A DNA stretch of 64,000 nucleotides from NCBI RefSeq assembly GCF_023571765.1, contig NZ_JAMJXC010000003.1:248001-312000 (forward strand). Reading direction: 5' to 3'. Positions 20,415 through 28,215 of the stretch are shown one piece after another. The notes beneath the pieces were generated by a model. It was not told where the DNA came from, made no database searches, and saw only the letters and a program-made list of their open reading frames with translations. Position 1 is the first letter of the stretch, and each line of letters opens with the position of its first letter. This stretch comes from Xanthobacter aminoxidans (GTDB lineage Bacteria; Pseudomonadota; Alphaproteobacteria; Rhizobiales; Xanthobacteraceae). The position numbers and the translations under genes are program-made.

Positions 20415-21023
20415 ATGACTGTCAAGGCGCTGGTAGGGGATAACCTTTCCTGCCGAAGAGGATTCAACCTTCTGTTCGAGGGCCTCGCCGTGTCGGCGGC
20501 GGGCGGGCGGGCGCTCGTGGTGGTCGGGCCGAACGGGGCCGGCAAGTCCTCGCTGCTGCGCATCCTCGCCGGTCTGCTGGCCCCCACCGCCGGGACGGTA
20601 CGCCTGGATGGGGGCGGGGAGAGTGTCGGCGAGCATCTGCATTATCTCGGGCATGAGGATGCGGTGAAGGGCGCGCTTACGGTCGCCGCCAACCTCGCCT
20701 TCTGGCGCACCGTGCTGGGCGGCGGCGGGCTGGAGGTGGAAGAGGCGCTGGAGGAGGTGGGCCTCGGCGGCCTCGGCCGGCTGCGCGCGCAGGTGCTCTC
20801 CGCCGGCCAGAAGCGCCGCCTCGCCATCGCTCGCCTGCTTGTCGCCAAGCGTCCGGTATGGGTGCTGGACGAACCGACCACGGCGCTGGACGTGAAGGCG
20901 CAGGCCCGCTTCGCCGCCTTCGGCCGCGCCCACCTCGCCGCCGGCGGCCTCCTCATCGCCGCCACCCACGCGCCGCTCGACCTCGGTGAGACGGACGAAC
21001 TCTGGCTGGGAGGCCGCCCATGA
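20415..21023 (+). CDS. ccmA: heme exporter ATP-binding protein CcmA
   Basis: The ATPase subunit of the CcmABCD complex, which releases heme-loaded CcmE during c-type cytochrome maturation. The 202-residue protein has Walker A GPNGAGKSS, the ABC signature LSAGQKRRLAIARLL, Walker B VWVLDEPTTALD and a terminal switch histidine in ATHAPL. The N-terminus MTVKALVGDNLSCRRG matches the short CcmA form. An upstream in-frame ATG at 20379 adds 12 unlikely residues. It overlaps ccmB by four bases (ATGA). Confidence 0.94.
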   Translation: MTVKALVGDNLSCRRGFNLLFEGLAVSAAGGRALVVVGPNGAGKSSLLRILAGLLAPTAGTVRLDGGGESVGEHLHYLGHEDAVKGALTVAANLAFWRTVLGGGGLEVEEALEEVGLGGLGRLRAQVLSAGQKRRLAIARLLVAKRPVWVLDEPTTALDVKAQARFAAFGRAHLAAGGLLIAATHAPLDLGETDELWLGGRP

Positions 21024-21691
21024 TCGCCGCCTTCCTTGCCATCGTGCGCCGGGATCTGGCGCTGTCGCTGGGCGCCGGCGGGGGCGCGGGGCTGGGCGTG
21101 GTGTTCTTCCTCTCCGTGGTGACGGTGGTGCCGTTCGCGGTGGGGCCGGACCTGGTGCTCCTGGCGCGCATCGGCCCGGCGATCCTGTGGATCGGCGCGC
21201 TGCTGGCGAGCCTCATCGGGCTGGAGCGCCTGTTCGCCTCCGATGCGGAGGATGGCTCCCTCGATGCGCTCACCCTTTCCGCGCTGCCGCTGGAACTCAC
21301 CGCCGCCGCCAAGGGCCTCGCCCATTGGCTCGCCACCGGCCTGCCGCTGGTGCTCGCCGCGCCGGTGCTGGCGCTGATGCTGAATCTGGAGCCGGCCGCC
21401 ATCGGCGCGGTGGTGCTGACGCTGCTGGTGGGCACGCCGGCCGTGACCTTCCTCGGCCTCATCGGCGCGGCCTTCGCCGGGGCGTTCCGGCGGGGCGGGC
21501 TTTTGATCGCGGTGCTGGTGATTCCCCTCACCATCCCGGTGCTGATCTTCGCCGTCTCGGCGACTCAGGCGGCGGTGGTGGGGCCGGTGCCGTTCGGCAC
21601 GCCGTTCCGCGTGCTGGCGGGGCTCGCCCTGTTCGCGCTGGTGCTGGGGCCGGTGGCGGCTGCGGCGGCGCTGCGGGCGGCGCGGGCCTAG
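21020..21691 (+). CDS. ccmB: heme exporter protein CcmB
   Basis: The membrane subunit that partners CcmA in cytochrome c maturation. The 223-residue protein has six predicted helices and the family blocks FFLSVVTVVPFAVGPD, ASLIGLERLFASDAEDGSLDAL and PLVLAAPVLALML. The ATGA overlap with ccmA indicates translational coupling. In most relatives ccmC, ccmD and ccmG follow immediately. Here the next gene is a convergent ModE-like regulator, so the rest of the system must lie elsewhere. Confidence 0.93.
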   Translation: MIAAFLAIVRRDLALSLGAGGGAGLGVVFFLSVVTVVPFAVGPDLVLLARIGPAILWIGALLASLIGLERLFASDAEDGSLDALTLSALPLELTAAAKGLAHWLATGLPLVLAAPVLALMLNLEPAAIGAVVLTLLVGTPAVTFLGLIGAAFAGAFRRGGLLIAVLVIPLTIPVLIFAVSATQAAVVGPVPFGTPFRVLAGLALFALVLGPVAAAAALRAARA

Positions 21692-21716
21692 GGCCGGCCG
21701 CGCGGAGTTTGCGGGA

Positions 21717-22073
21717 TTATTCGGCGGCGGTGGGCGTGGCGGCGAGTTCCGCTTCCAGCTCCGCCACGGCCGCGCGCGTTGCCGCATCGGCGGCCTTCTC
21801 GATGGCGCGATAATTGGCGACGACCGACTGCCCCAGCGCCGTGAGCGCGGTGCCGCCGCCGTGCTTGCCGCCGGAGCGGGCGGAAACGAGCGGGGCGGGG
21901 AAGAGCGTGTTCAGCTCCTCCACCAGCTCCCACGCCCGGCGATAGGACATGTCCATCTCGCGCCCCGCCGCCGAGATGGAGCCGAGCGCCTCGATCTTCT
22001 CCAGAAGCTCGATCTTGCCGGGGCCGAGCCGGCCTCCGGGAGCAAGGTCGATTCTCACGCTCAGCGACGCCAT
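21717..22073 (-). CDS. single-domain ModE-type winged-helix regulator
   Basis: A 118-residue DNA-binding protein with only the N-terminal ModE domain. The LysR-like winged helix is clear: LGPGKIELLEKIEALGSISAAGREMDMSYRRAWELVEELN, then LVSARSGGKHGGGTALTALGQ. No molybdate-binding (TOBE/MopI) domain follows, so it is either a molybdate-blind relative or acts with a separate sensor. It diverges from the LysR gene at 22216 across 142 bp. Molybdenum enzymes are not evident in the window; the neighbouring formate dehydrogenase is of the metal-free type. Confidence 0.85.
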   Translation of the reverse strand: MASLSVRIDLAPGGRLGPGKIELLEKIEALGSISAAGREMDMSYRRAWELVEELNTLFPAPLVSARSGGKHGGGTALTALGQSVVANYRAIEKAADAATRAAVAELEAELAATPTAAE

Positions 22074-22173
22074 GGAACCTCACACACGCAATCGCGCATC
22101 GGAACGCCCGGCGCTGCGCTGTATCCGCCGCGCGCAGCTTATCAAACCGGAGGGTGCCTTGTCGTTATTCCCT

Positions 22174-22190
22174 TCGATATATAAGATCGA
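22174..22190. promoter_or_regulatory. inverted repeat between the ModE-like and LysR genes
   Basis: TCGAT and ATCGA arms flank ATATAAG in an AT-rich patch 25 bases before the LysR start. It may be an operator for either divergent regulator. Confidence 0.35.
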
Positions 22191-22215
22191 CTCGCAGAAC
22201 AGGAAGGGCACACAC

Positions 22216-23136
22216 ATGTTCATGCGCCAGCTCGAATATCTGGTGGCGGTGGCGCGCGAGGGGCATTTCGGGCGGGCGGCGGAGGCCTGCCGGGTGTCGC
22301 AGCCGGGCCTGTCCGCCGGCATCCGCAAGCTGGAGGAGGAGCTGGGCCTGCCGCTGGTCATCCGCTCCCACCGCTTCCTCGGGCTCACGCTGGAGGGCGA
22401 GCGGGTGCTTGCCTGGGCGCAGCGCATGGTGGCGGACTATAACGGCATGCGGCAGGACCTCTCGGATGCCGCCACCGGCCTGTCCGGCACGCTGCGCATC
22501 GGCGCCATTCCGGCTGCCATCCCCGCCTTGCCGGCGCTGGTGAACGGCTTCTGCGCCCGCTATCCCAATGTGCGGGTGCAACTGCTCTCGCTCGCCTCCA
22601 CCGCCATCCAGCGCGGGCTCGACACGCTCGATATCGACGCCGGCGTCACCTATTCCGAGAACGAGCCGCTGACCCGCGTGCGCTCCCTGCCGCTCTATGA
22701 CGAGACCTATGTCTTCGTCACCGCCGCCGGCGCCTTCTCCGGACGCAATTCCATCGGCTGGTCGGAGGCGGCGGCGCATCCTTTGTGCCTGCTCACCAGC
22801 GACATGCAGAACCGGCGCATCGTCGACCGCATCCTCGCCGAGGCGGGGGTGGCCTCCAATCCGCGCATCGAGGCGAACAGCTTCCTCGGCGTGTGGTCTC
22901 TGGTGCGCTCGGGGGCGTGGTCCGGCATCGTGCCCCACACCTATCTCGAAACCTTCGACGCGCCGGACCATCTCGTCGCCGTCCCGCTGGTGGACCCGGT
23001 GCACAGCCAGAGCGTCGGTGTCGTGACCTCGGACCGCGACCTGCAATCGCCGCTGGCCGGCGCCTTCATGCGCCATGCGGCGCGTCGGATGGGCGAGAGC
23101 GTCGCCCGTCCGCCGGCCCTCACCGCCTGCGCCTGA
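22216..23136 (+). CDS. LysR-family transcriptional regulator upstream of formate dehydrogenase
   Basis: A 306-residue LysR-type regulator. The N-terminal HTH is MFMRQLEYLVAVAREGHFGRAAEACRVSQPGLSAGIRKLEEELGLPL in order, followed by a periplasmic-binding-protein-like effector domain with GTLRIGAIPAAIPALP and GVVTSDRDLQSPLAGAF. The start is ATG 22216; a second ATG at 22222 is possible. It is on the same strand as the formate dehydrogenase gene 236 bp downstream and probably controls it, as FdsR-like regulators do in other bacteria. That link is inferred from position and from the palindrome at 23160-23182. Confidence 0.9.
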   Translation: MFMRQLEYLVAVAREGHFGRAAEACRVSQPGLSAGIRKLEEELGLPLVIRSHRFLGLTLEGERVLAWAQRMVADYNGMRQDLSDAATGLSGTLRIGAIPAAIPALPALVNGFCARYPNVRVQLLSLASTAIQRGLDTLDIDAGVTYSENEPLTRVRSLPLYDETYVFVTAAGAFSGRNSIGWSEAAAHPLCLLTSDMQNRRIVDRILAEAGVASNPRIEANSFLGVWSLVRSGAWSGIVPHTYLETFDAPDHLVAVPLVDPVHSQSVGVVTSDRDLQSPLAGAFMRHAARRMGESVARPPALTACA

Positions 23137-23159
23137 GGGGGCTTATCGCAGGCGGCTAT

Positions 23160-23182
23160 CAATCGTTGCCGCCAAACGATTG
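23160..23182. promoter_or_regulatory. perfect palindrome upstream of formate dehydrogenase
   Basis: Arms CAATCGTT and AACGATTG with a seven-base spacer contain T-N11-A, the LysR-type binding pattern. It lies 24 bases after the LysR stop and 190 bases before the dehydrogenase start, a plausible regulator site. Confidence 0.5.
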
Positions 23183-23372
23183 GACCGGCCGCCGCCCCCG
23201 TCCTTAACTCGCAAAAGCCGGACGCGACCTGCGCCGGCCTCAAGATGGAAGCGCGGCGCGGTGGCCTCAGGCCGCCCCGCGGATCGTCCCACATGCGTCC
23301 CGTTCCCACCGGCGCCGGCCTCCCCACCCGGCGATCGCGGACGCGCGCCTCCATCGCCTCAAGGAGGAAACC

Positions 23373-24578
23373 ATGGCCAAGGTTCTCTGCGTTCTCTACG
23401 ACGATCCCATCGGCGGCCTGCCGAAGACCTATGCCCGCGACGACCTGCCGAAGATCGATCATTATCCCGGCGGCCAGACCCTGCCGACGCCGAAGGCCAT
23501 CGACTTCATCCCCGGCACCATGCTCGGCAGCGTCTCCGGCGAACTGGGGCTGCGCAAATATCTCGAAGCCAACGGTCACACGCTGGTCGTCACCGCCGAC
23601 AAGGACGGCCCGGATTCGGTGTTCGAGCGCGAGCTGGTGGATGCGGACATCGTCATCTCCCAGCCGTTCTGGCCGGCCTATCTGACGCCCGAGCGATTCG
23701 CCAAGGCCAAGAACCTCAAGCTCGCGCTCACCGCCGGCATCGGCTCGGACCATGTGGATCTGCAGTCGGCCATCGACCGGGGCGTCACCGTCGCCGAAGT
23801 CACCTATTGCAACTCCATCAGCGTCGCCGAGCACGTGGTGATGATGATCCTCGGCCTGGTGCGCAACTATCTCCCCGCCCATGACTGGGCACGCAAGGGC
23901 GGCTGGAACATCGCCGACTGCGTGCAGCACTCCTACGATCTGGAAGCCATGAGCGTCGGCACCGTGGCTGCCGGCCGCATCGGCCTCGCCGTGCTGCGCC
24001 GCCTCGCGCCGTTCGACGTGAAGCTGCACTACACCGACCGCCACCGCCTGCCGGAAGCCATCGAGAAGGAGCTGAACCTCACCTTCCACGCCACCCGCGA
24101 GGAGATGTACCCCCACTGCGATGTGGTGACGCTGAACTGCCCGCTGCATCCCGAGACCGAGCACATGGTGAACGAGGAGACGCTGAAGCTGTTCAAGCGC
24201 GGCGCCTACATCGTCAACACCGCGCGCGGCAAGCTGTGTGACCGCGACGCCATCGCCCGCGCGCTGGAGAGCGGCCGGCTCGCGGGCTATGCGGGCGACG
24301 TGTGGTTCCCGCAGCCGGCGCCGGCCGATCACCCCTGGCGCACCATGGCGTGGAACGGCATGACCCCGCACATGTCCGGCACCTCGCTCACCGCCCAGGC
24401 CCGCTATGCGGCCGGCACGCGTGAAATCCTCGAGTGCTTCTTCGAGGGGCGCCCCATCCGCGACGAGTATCTCATCGTTGAGGGCGGCAACCTCGCCGGC
24501 GTCGGCGCCCATTCCTACTCCAAGGGCAATGCCACCGGCGGCTCGGAGGAGGCGGCGAAGTTCAAGAAGGCGGGCTGA
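23373..24578 (+). CDS. NAD-dependent formate dehydrogenase (metal-free, single subunit)
   Basis: It oxidises formate to CO2 with NAD+ in the cytoplasm, the last energy-yielding step of methylotrophic or C1 metabolism. The 401-residue protein is of the D-2-hydroxyacid dehydrogenase type. It has the NAD loop VGTVAAGRIGLAVLRR, Asp in YTDRHRLP for NAD specificity, catalytic Arg in NTARGKLCDRDA and His in MTPHMSGTSLTAQ. The C-terminal HSYSKGNATGG cap is typical of the Pseudomonas 101 enzyme group. A strong AAGGAGG precedes the ATG. A GC-rich hairpin separates it from the HPP gene. Confidence 0.97.
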   Translation: MAKVLCVLYDDPIGGLPKTYARDDLPKIDHYPGGQTLPTPKAIDFIPGTMLGSVSGELGLRKYLEANGHTLVVTADKDGPDSVFERELVDADIVISQPFWPAYLTPERFAKAKNLKLALTAGIGSDHVDLQSAIDRGVTVAEVTYCNSISVAEHVVMMILGLVRNYLPAHDWARKGGWNIADCVQHSYDLEAMSVGTVAAGRIGLAVLRRLAPFDVKLHYTDRHRLPEAIEKELNLTFHATREEMYPHCDVVTLNCPLHPETEHMVNEETLKLFKRGAYIVNTARGKLCDRDAIARALESGRLAGYAGDVWFPQPAPADHPWRTMAWNGMTPHMSGTSLTAQARYAAGTREILECFFEGRPIRDEYLIVEGGNLAGVGAHSYSKGNATGGSEEAAKFKKAG

Positions 24579-24584
24579 TCCGCC

Positions 24585-24619
24585 GGCACGGCGGCGGTTC
24601 TTCGGGTCGCCGCCGTGCC
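24585..24619 (+). terminator. strong GC hairpin after formate dehydrogenase (no T-run)
   Basis: Perfect 12-bp arms GGCACGGCGGCG and CGCCGCCGTGCC with an 11-base loop lie six bases after the stop. Lack of a T-run suggests partial termination or message stabilisation. Confidence 0.5.
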
Positions 24620-24656
24620 ATCGCCGTCGTCCTCCCGCTTTTCGGGTGCTTGTCCC

Positions 24657-25163
24657 ATGACGTTCCTTTTTTCCGGGTCAGGAGCCTCCGGCCAGGGGGC
24701 GCCGCTGGCCCGGCGTGCGCTTGACGCCGGCCTTGCCGGGTTCGGGGCCTTCCTGGCGATTCTCCTCCTCGGCCTCGTTCAGGATGGCTCCGGCATGCTC
24801 CTGCTGATCGCGCCCTTCGGCGCAAGCTGCGTCCTCGTCTTCGCAATCCCCCAAAGCCCGTTGGCGCGGCCACGCAATGTCGTTGGCGGGCATGTGCTGT
24901 CCACGGCCGTTGGCGTTGTCGTGCTGGCTTTTTGCGGCGCGGCGCCCTGGGCGGTGGCCATGGGCGTTGGTGTCGCCGTGGCCGTGATGCTGCTGACCGA
25001 CACCTTGCATCCCCCGGCGGGGGCCGATCCCATCGTCGCCATGCTCATGGGGGCGTCCTGGACGTTCGCCCTGATGCCGGTTGCGGTGGGTGCCATGGCC
25101 ATCGTGCTGCTCGCGACCGGCTTCCACCGATACGTGACGCGGCGTCCCTATCCGATCCGCTGA
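24657..25163 (+). CDS. HPP-family integral membrane protein
   Basis: A 168-residue membrane protein with four hydrophobic helices and the family-defining TDTLHPPAGADPIVAML segment near residue 120, which contains the HPP motif. ASCVLVFAIPQSPLARPRNVVGGH is the other conserved block. Some family members are linked to nitrite transport, but no nitrogen genes are nearby and the substrate is unknown. Its position 78 bp behind formate dehydrogenase raises the possibility of formate or other small-anion handling. ATG 24657 is chosen; upstream in-frame residues are not conserved-looking. Confidence 0.85.
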   Translation: MTFLFSGSGASGQGAPLARRALDAGLAGFGAFLAILLLGLVQDGSGMLLLIAPFGASCVLVFAIPQSPLARPRNVVGGHVLSTAVGVVVLAFCGAAPWAVAMGVGVAVAVMLLTDTLHPPAGADPIVAMLMGASWTFALMPVAVGAMAIVLLATGFHRYVTRRPYPIR

Positions 25164-25168
25164 CGCAC

Positions 25169-25206
25169 CAAAAAATGGCACCGGGGGCCTTTCGGCTCCC
25201 GGTGCC
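25169..25206 (-). terminator. intrinsic terminator, minus strand
   Basis: Stem GGCACCGGG/CCCGGTGCC with an inner GCC/GGC extension has a six-base T-run on the minus strand. It ends the hypothetical gene at 25299 and may also serve the HPP gene. Confidence 0.8.
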
Positions 25207-25298
25207 GCCGTTGCGAGATGCCACACGAGAGATGGGAAAACGGGATCGGAAAAACAAACGGATCAGGTGGGGTCGGTCGCTCGGCAGGAAAGGGGGGA

Positions 25299-25721
25299 TC
25301 AGTTGAAGACGGGGGCCGCCTCGCCCGTGCGGCGGATGCTGGCGTGGGCGGCGGCCAGCGTCTGGAGCTGGCGACCGCCGAGGGCAAAGGACACCTCGAA
25401 GCCGTCGGGCGTGGCGAGGGTGAGGATCAGTGTGGAGGGCTCGGACGCCTGCTCCACCCGCACCATGTGCGCGGGATAGACGAGGCGCAGGCTCTCGTCC
25501 TTGTATTGGGCGCGCAGCACCTCGGCCATCATCTTGGGCAGGGTCATCACCAGCGCGCGCAGGCAGTCCGACGGCAGGTTGAGCGACGCGCTGGAGCCAT
25601 CCGGCTGGCTGAAGCTCATGCGGAACCGGCTGCCATCCACCGCGACGTCGAACGACAGGAGATCCTGCCCGATGATGTCGTCCCGCTGGAGGCTCTCGTC
25701 CGTCATGGCGTCGGTCTTCAT
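25299..25721 (-). CDS. hypothetical protein
   Basis: Unrecognised 140-residue soluble protein. It starts MKTDAMTDESLQRDDIIGQDLLSFDVAVDG and reads as mixed alpha/beta: FRMSFSQPDGSSASLNLP strands, then a helix with LRALVMTLPKMMAEVLRA, further strands in STLILTLATPDGFEVSFALGG, and a final helix. No signal peptide or metal motif is seen. A TTG start at 25748 is in frame, but ATG 25721 gives the better N-terminus. A 22-bp palindrome lies just upstream, and its own terminator follows, so it is a monocistronic gene. Confidence 0.7.
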   Translation of the reverse strand: MKTDAMTDESLQRDDIIGQDLLSFDVAVDGSRFRMSFSQPDGSSASLNLPSDCLRALVMTLPKMMAEVLRAQYKDESLRLVYPAHMVRVEQASEPSTLILTLATPDGFEVSFALGGRQLQTLAAAHASIRRTGEAAPVFN

Positions 25722-25752
25722 GGCGTCGATCCAGCCCCGCTTTGGCAATGTA

Positions 25753-25774
25753 GCTATATTCGTTCAGATATAGC
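25753..25774. promoter_or_regulatory. palindromic operator candidate upstream of the hypothetical gene
   Basis: Perfect arms GCTATAT and ATATAGC separated by eight bases lie 31 bases before the ATG at 25721, in an AT-rich patch within GC-rich DNA. Confidence 0.5.
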
Positions 25775-25786
25775 GCATGTCAAGCG

Positions 25787-26416
25787 TCAACGGCGCTGAC
25801 GTTTCGGCGGGGCGGGGACATCCTGATCCGTTCTGGCGCGCCCGATGCCCTCCACCACGATCCGGATCAGGCGCACAATGTCTTTCGCGTCGAACGGTCC
25901 GCCGGCCAATGCCGTCAGCATCGCCTGACCGTAGACGCCCAGCAGCACTAGGCTCATGAAGTTGGCGTCCTCATCCGCGCGGATCACGGCCTGGCGCTGA
26001 CCGAGCAGCAGCACATCCCGAACCAACCCTTGAAAGGACGACCGATCCGCGGGCGGCTCCAGGCGCGGCCGCTCCGCTGGCGCCAGCGCCAGTCGGGCGA
26101 GTGAAGGATTGGCGAGGCACCAGCCGGCGCTGTCCAACAGGATCGTCTCCAGCAGGCCCAGCGCATCCTCGCCTGCCGCCATACGGGCGCGATAGCCCTG
26201 ATCCTGCGCTTCGGCCCGCGCGATCAGGTGGTGCGCGATCTCCTCCTTGGAACCGAACAGGTTGTAGACCGTCTTGCGGGTCAGCCCCGCGCGGGAGGCG
26301 ATCTCCTCCACCGATGCCGCCGCGAAGCCCTTTTCGCGGAACACGCGGTCGGCGGCATCGAGGATAAGGCCGCGCGACCGGTCGGTTCGCTTGACGCTGG
26401 GCATAATTATACTCAT
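25787..26416 (-). CDS. TetR-family transcriptional regulator
   Basis: A 209-residue repressor-type protein. The N-terminal HTH is ILDAADRVFREKGFAAASVEEIASRAGLTRKTVYNLFGSKEEI, the TetR signature. The ligand-binding half is divergent, ending in a basic KRQRR tail. Two ATG codons (26416 and 26404) could start it. The upstream one lies inside a tandem operator, and neither has a clear ribosome-binding site. It diverges from the DUF4336 gene, so it probably represses both itself and that gene. Confidence 0.9.
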   Translation of the reverse strand: MSIIMPSVKRTDRSRGLILDAADRVFREKGFAAASVEEIASRAGLTRKTVYNLFGSKEEIAHHLIARAEAQDQGYRARMAAGEDALGLLETILLDSAGWCLANPSLARLALAPAERPRLEPPADRSSFQGLVRDVLLLGQRQAVIRADEDANFMSLVLLGVYGQAMLTALAGGPFDAKDIVRLIRIVVEGIGRARTDQDVPAPPKRQRR

Positions 26417-26440
26417 GTGTAATTTTATACAGACGTGTAT
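26407..26440. promoter_or_regulatory. tandem operator for the divergent TetR / DUF4336 genes
   Basis: Two copies of TTATACN4GTGTA(A/T), at 26407-26422 and 26425-26440, are spaced 18 bp centre to centre. Each is an imperfect palindrome. They overlap the TetR start and lie 48 bases before the DUF4336 ATG. Confidence 0.65.
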
Positions 26441-26487
26441 GCCAATCTGCGCGCGCGTACGCGCCCTCGCAATCGAAAGGTCGCCGC

Positions 26488-27183
26488 ATGACGGCTTTGC
26501 AGGCTTTCGGGCCGAACCTCTGGATCGCCGACGGGCCGGTCGTCACGGCCGGCGGCGGCTTCCACTATCCCACCCGCATGGCGGTGGTCCGGCTGACGGA
26601 AGGGTCGCTGTTCATCTGGTCGCCCGTCGCGCTGTCCGATGCGCTGCGGCGGGAGGTCGACGCCCTCGGTCCCGTGCGGTACCTGATCGCTCCGAACACC
26701 CTGCACGACCGGTTTCTCGGCGAATGGCAGGCGACCTATCCCGCCGCCCGCATCCATGCCGCCCCGGGGCTTCGCCAACACCGCCCGGACCTCCATATCG
26801 CCGTCGATCTCGGCGAAGAGCCCCCGTCGGACTGGGCTGCCGACATCGACCAGACGCCGATGCATGGCAATCTGATCACCACCGAGGTGCTCTTCTTCCA
26901 TCGTCCCAGCGCCACGCTCCTCGTCACCGACCTCATTCAGCACTTTGCGCCGACCTGGTTCACCGGCTGGCGTGCCTGGGTCGCCAAGATGGACCTGATG
27001 ACCGCGCCCGAGCCGCAGGTTCCGAGGAAATTCCGTGTCGCTTTCGTGGACCGCGCCGCCGCCAGAAGGGGGCTTGAACGCATCCTGGAATGGCCGGTCG
27101 AGCGCGTGGTGATGGCGCATGCTGATCCCGTCCATGCCGATGGCCGCGCCTTTATCCGGCGCGCTTTCGGTTGGCTTGCTTGA
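26488..27183 (+). CDS. DUF4336 family protein (metallo-beta-lactamase-like fold)
   Basis: A 231-residue cytoplasmic protein of a family distantly related to metallo-beta-lactamases, function unknown. Recognisable family blocks are NLWIADGPVVTAGGGFHYPTRM, SPVALSDALRREVDALGPVRYLIAPN, LHDRFLGEWQATYP and the C-terminal VVMAHADPVH, where histidine and aspartate residues could hold metal. The canonical HxHxDH zinc motif is absent. It diverges from a TetR repressor with paired operator sites, so it is probably induced by a small molecule. Confidence 0.85.
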   Translation: MTALQAFGPNLWIADGPVVTAGGGFHYPTRMAVVRLTEGSLFIWSPVALSDALRREVDALGPVRYLIAPNTLHDRFLGEWQATYPAARIHAAPGLRQHRPDLHIAVDLGEEPPSDWAADIDQTPMHGNLITTEVLFFHRPSATLLVTDLIQHFAPTWFTGWRAWVAKMDLMTAPEPQVPRKFRVAFVDRAAARRGLERILEWPVERVVMAHADPVHADGRAFIRRAFGWLA

Positions 27184-27303
27184 GCGCGGCTTCCCGTCTT
27201 CAGGTCGTGCGCGAGCAGCAGGCGTCATCCCAACCGCCACCACGCTCACCCTTCCTTTACGATGGCGCGGTCACAATCTCGCCTGCGCTATTGAGGATAA
27301 GCC

Positions 27304-28200
27304 ATGGCACACGCTGCCATCGAGAGTTCCGCCGTGACCTCCCTCGCCGCCCCGCTGACCGCGACCGCGTCCCATCCCGGCGTCGCGCCGACCATTCTTG
27401 TGTTCGATTCGGGGGTGGGCGGGCTGTCCGTCTTCCGCGAGGTGGCCAAGGCCCGGCCGGATGCGCGGCTCGTCTATGCGGCGGATGACGCGGCCTTTCC
27501 CTATGGCGCGCTCACCGACGACGTGATGCTGGAGCGCGTCGGCCATGTGGTGGACCGGCTGATCGCGGATGTTTCGCCCGATCTGGTGGTCATCGCCTGC
27601 AACACCATTTCCACGCTGGCGCTGCCGAGCCTGCGCGCGCGCCATGCGCTGCCCTTCATCGGCACGGTCCCAGCCATCAAGCCGGCCTGCATCGCTTCCC
27701 GGACGAAACGGGTGAGCGTTCTCGCCACCCCCGGCACCGTGCGGCGGGACTATACGGCCGGCCTCGTGCGCGAGTTCGCGCAGGGCTGCGACGTGGCCCT
27801 CGTGCCCAGCGACCGGCTCGCCGGCCTCGCCGAGGCAGCCATATCAGGCGATCCGGTGGACGATGAGGACATCGCCGCCGAGATCGCGCCCTGCTTCGTC
27901 TCCGCCGGCGGCCGGCGCACCGATACGGTGGTTCTGGCCTGCACCCATTATCCGCTGCTGGTGGACCGCTTCGAGCGCCTCGCGCCGTGGCCCGTCACCT
28001 GGATCGATCCCGCGCCCGCCATCGCCCGGCGGGTGACGCAGCTCATCGGCCCGGCCGTTGCGCCGCCCGATACGGCGCCGGTGCGCCTCATTTCCACGCT
28101 GCGGCCATTCGAGCCAGAGCGTGTCACCGCCATCGTCGGCCGCACCGTGGCCGATCCCGAGGTGCTGGCCTCCGCCCGGCCGTTCGCCTCCCCCAGCTGA
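27304..28200 (+). CDS. murI: glutamate racemase
   Basis: It provides D-glutamate for peptidoglycan by cofactor-independent racemisation. The 298-residue protein has the N-terminal VFDSGVGGLSVFREV with the catalytic-site Asp/Ser. It also has ACNTISTLALP with the first catalytic cysteine and ACTHYPLLVDRFE with the second cysteine and histidine. About 25 extra N-terminal residues precede the core, so a later start is possible, but ATG 27304 has TTGAGGATAAG in front. The next gene, a lytic transglycosylase, starts 15 bp after its stop, forming a cell-wall pair. Confidence 0.95.
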   Translation: MAHAAIESSAVTSLAAPLTATASHPGVAPTILVFDSGVGGLSVFREVAKARPDARLVYAADDAAFPYGALTDDVMLERVGHVVDRLIADVSPDLVVIACNTISTLALPSLRARHALPFIGTVPAIKPACIASRTKRVSVLATPGTVRRDYTAGLVREFAQGCDVALVPSDRLAGLAEAAISGDPVDDEDIAAEIAPCFVSAGGRRTDTVVLACTHYPLLVDRFERLAPWPVTWIDPAPAIARRVTQLIGPAVAPPDTAPVRLISTLRPFEPERVTAIVGRTVADPEVLASARPFASPS

Positions 28201-28215
28201 TCCCGCCGAGGAACC

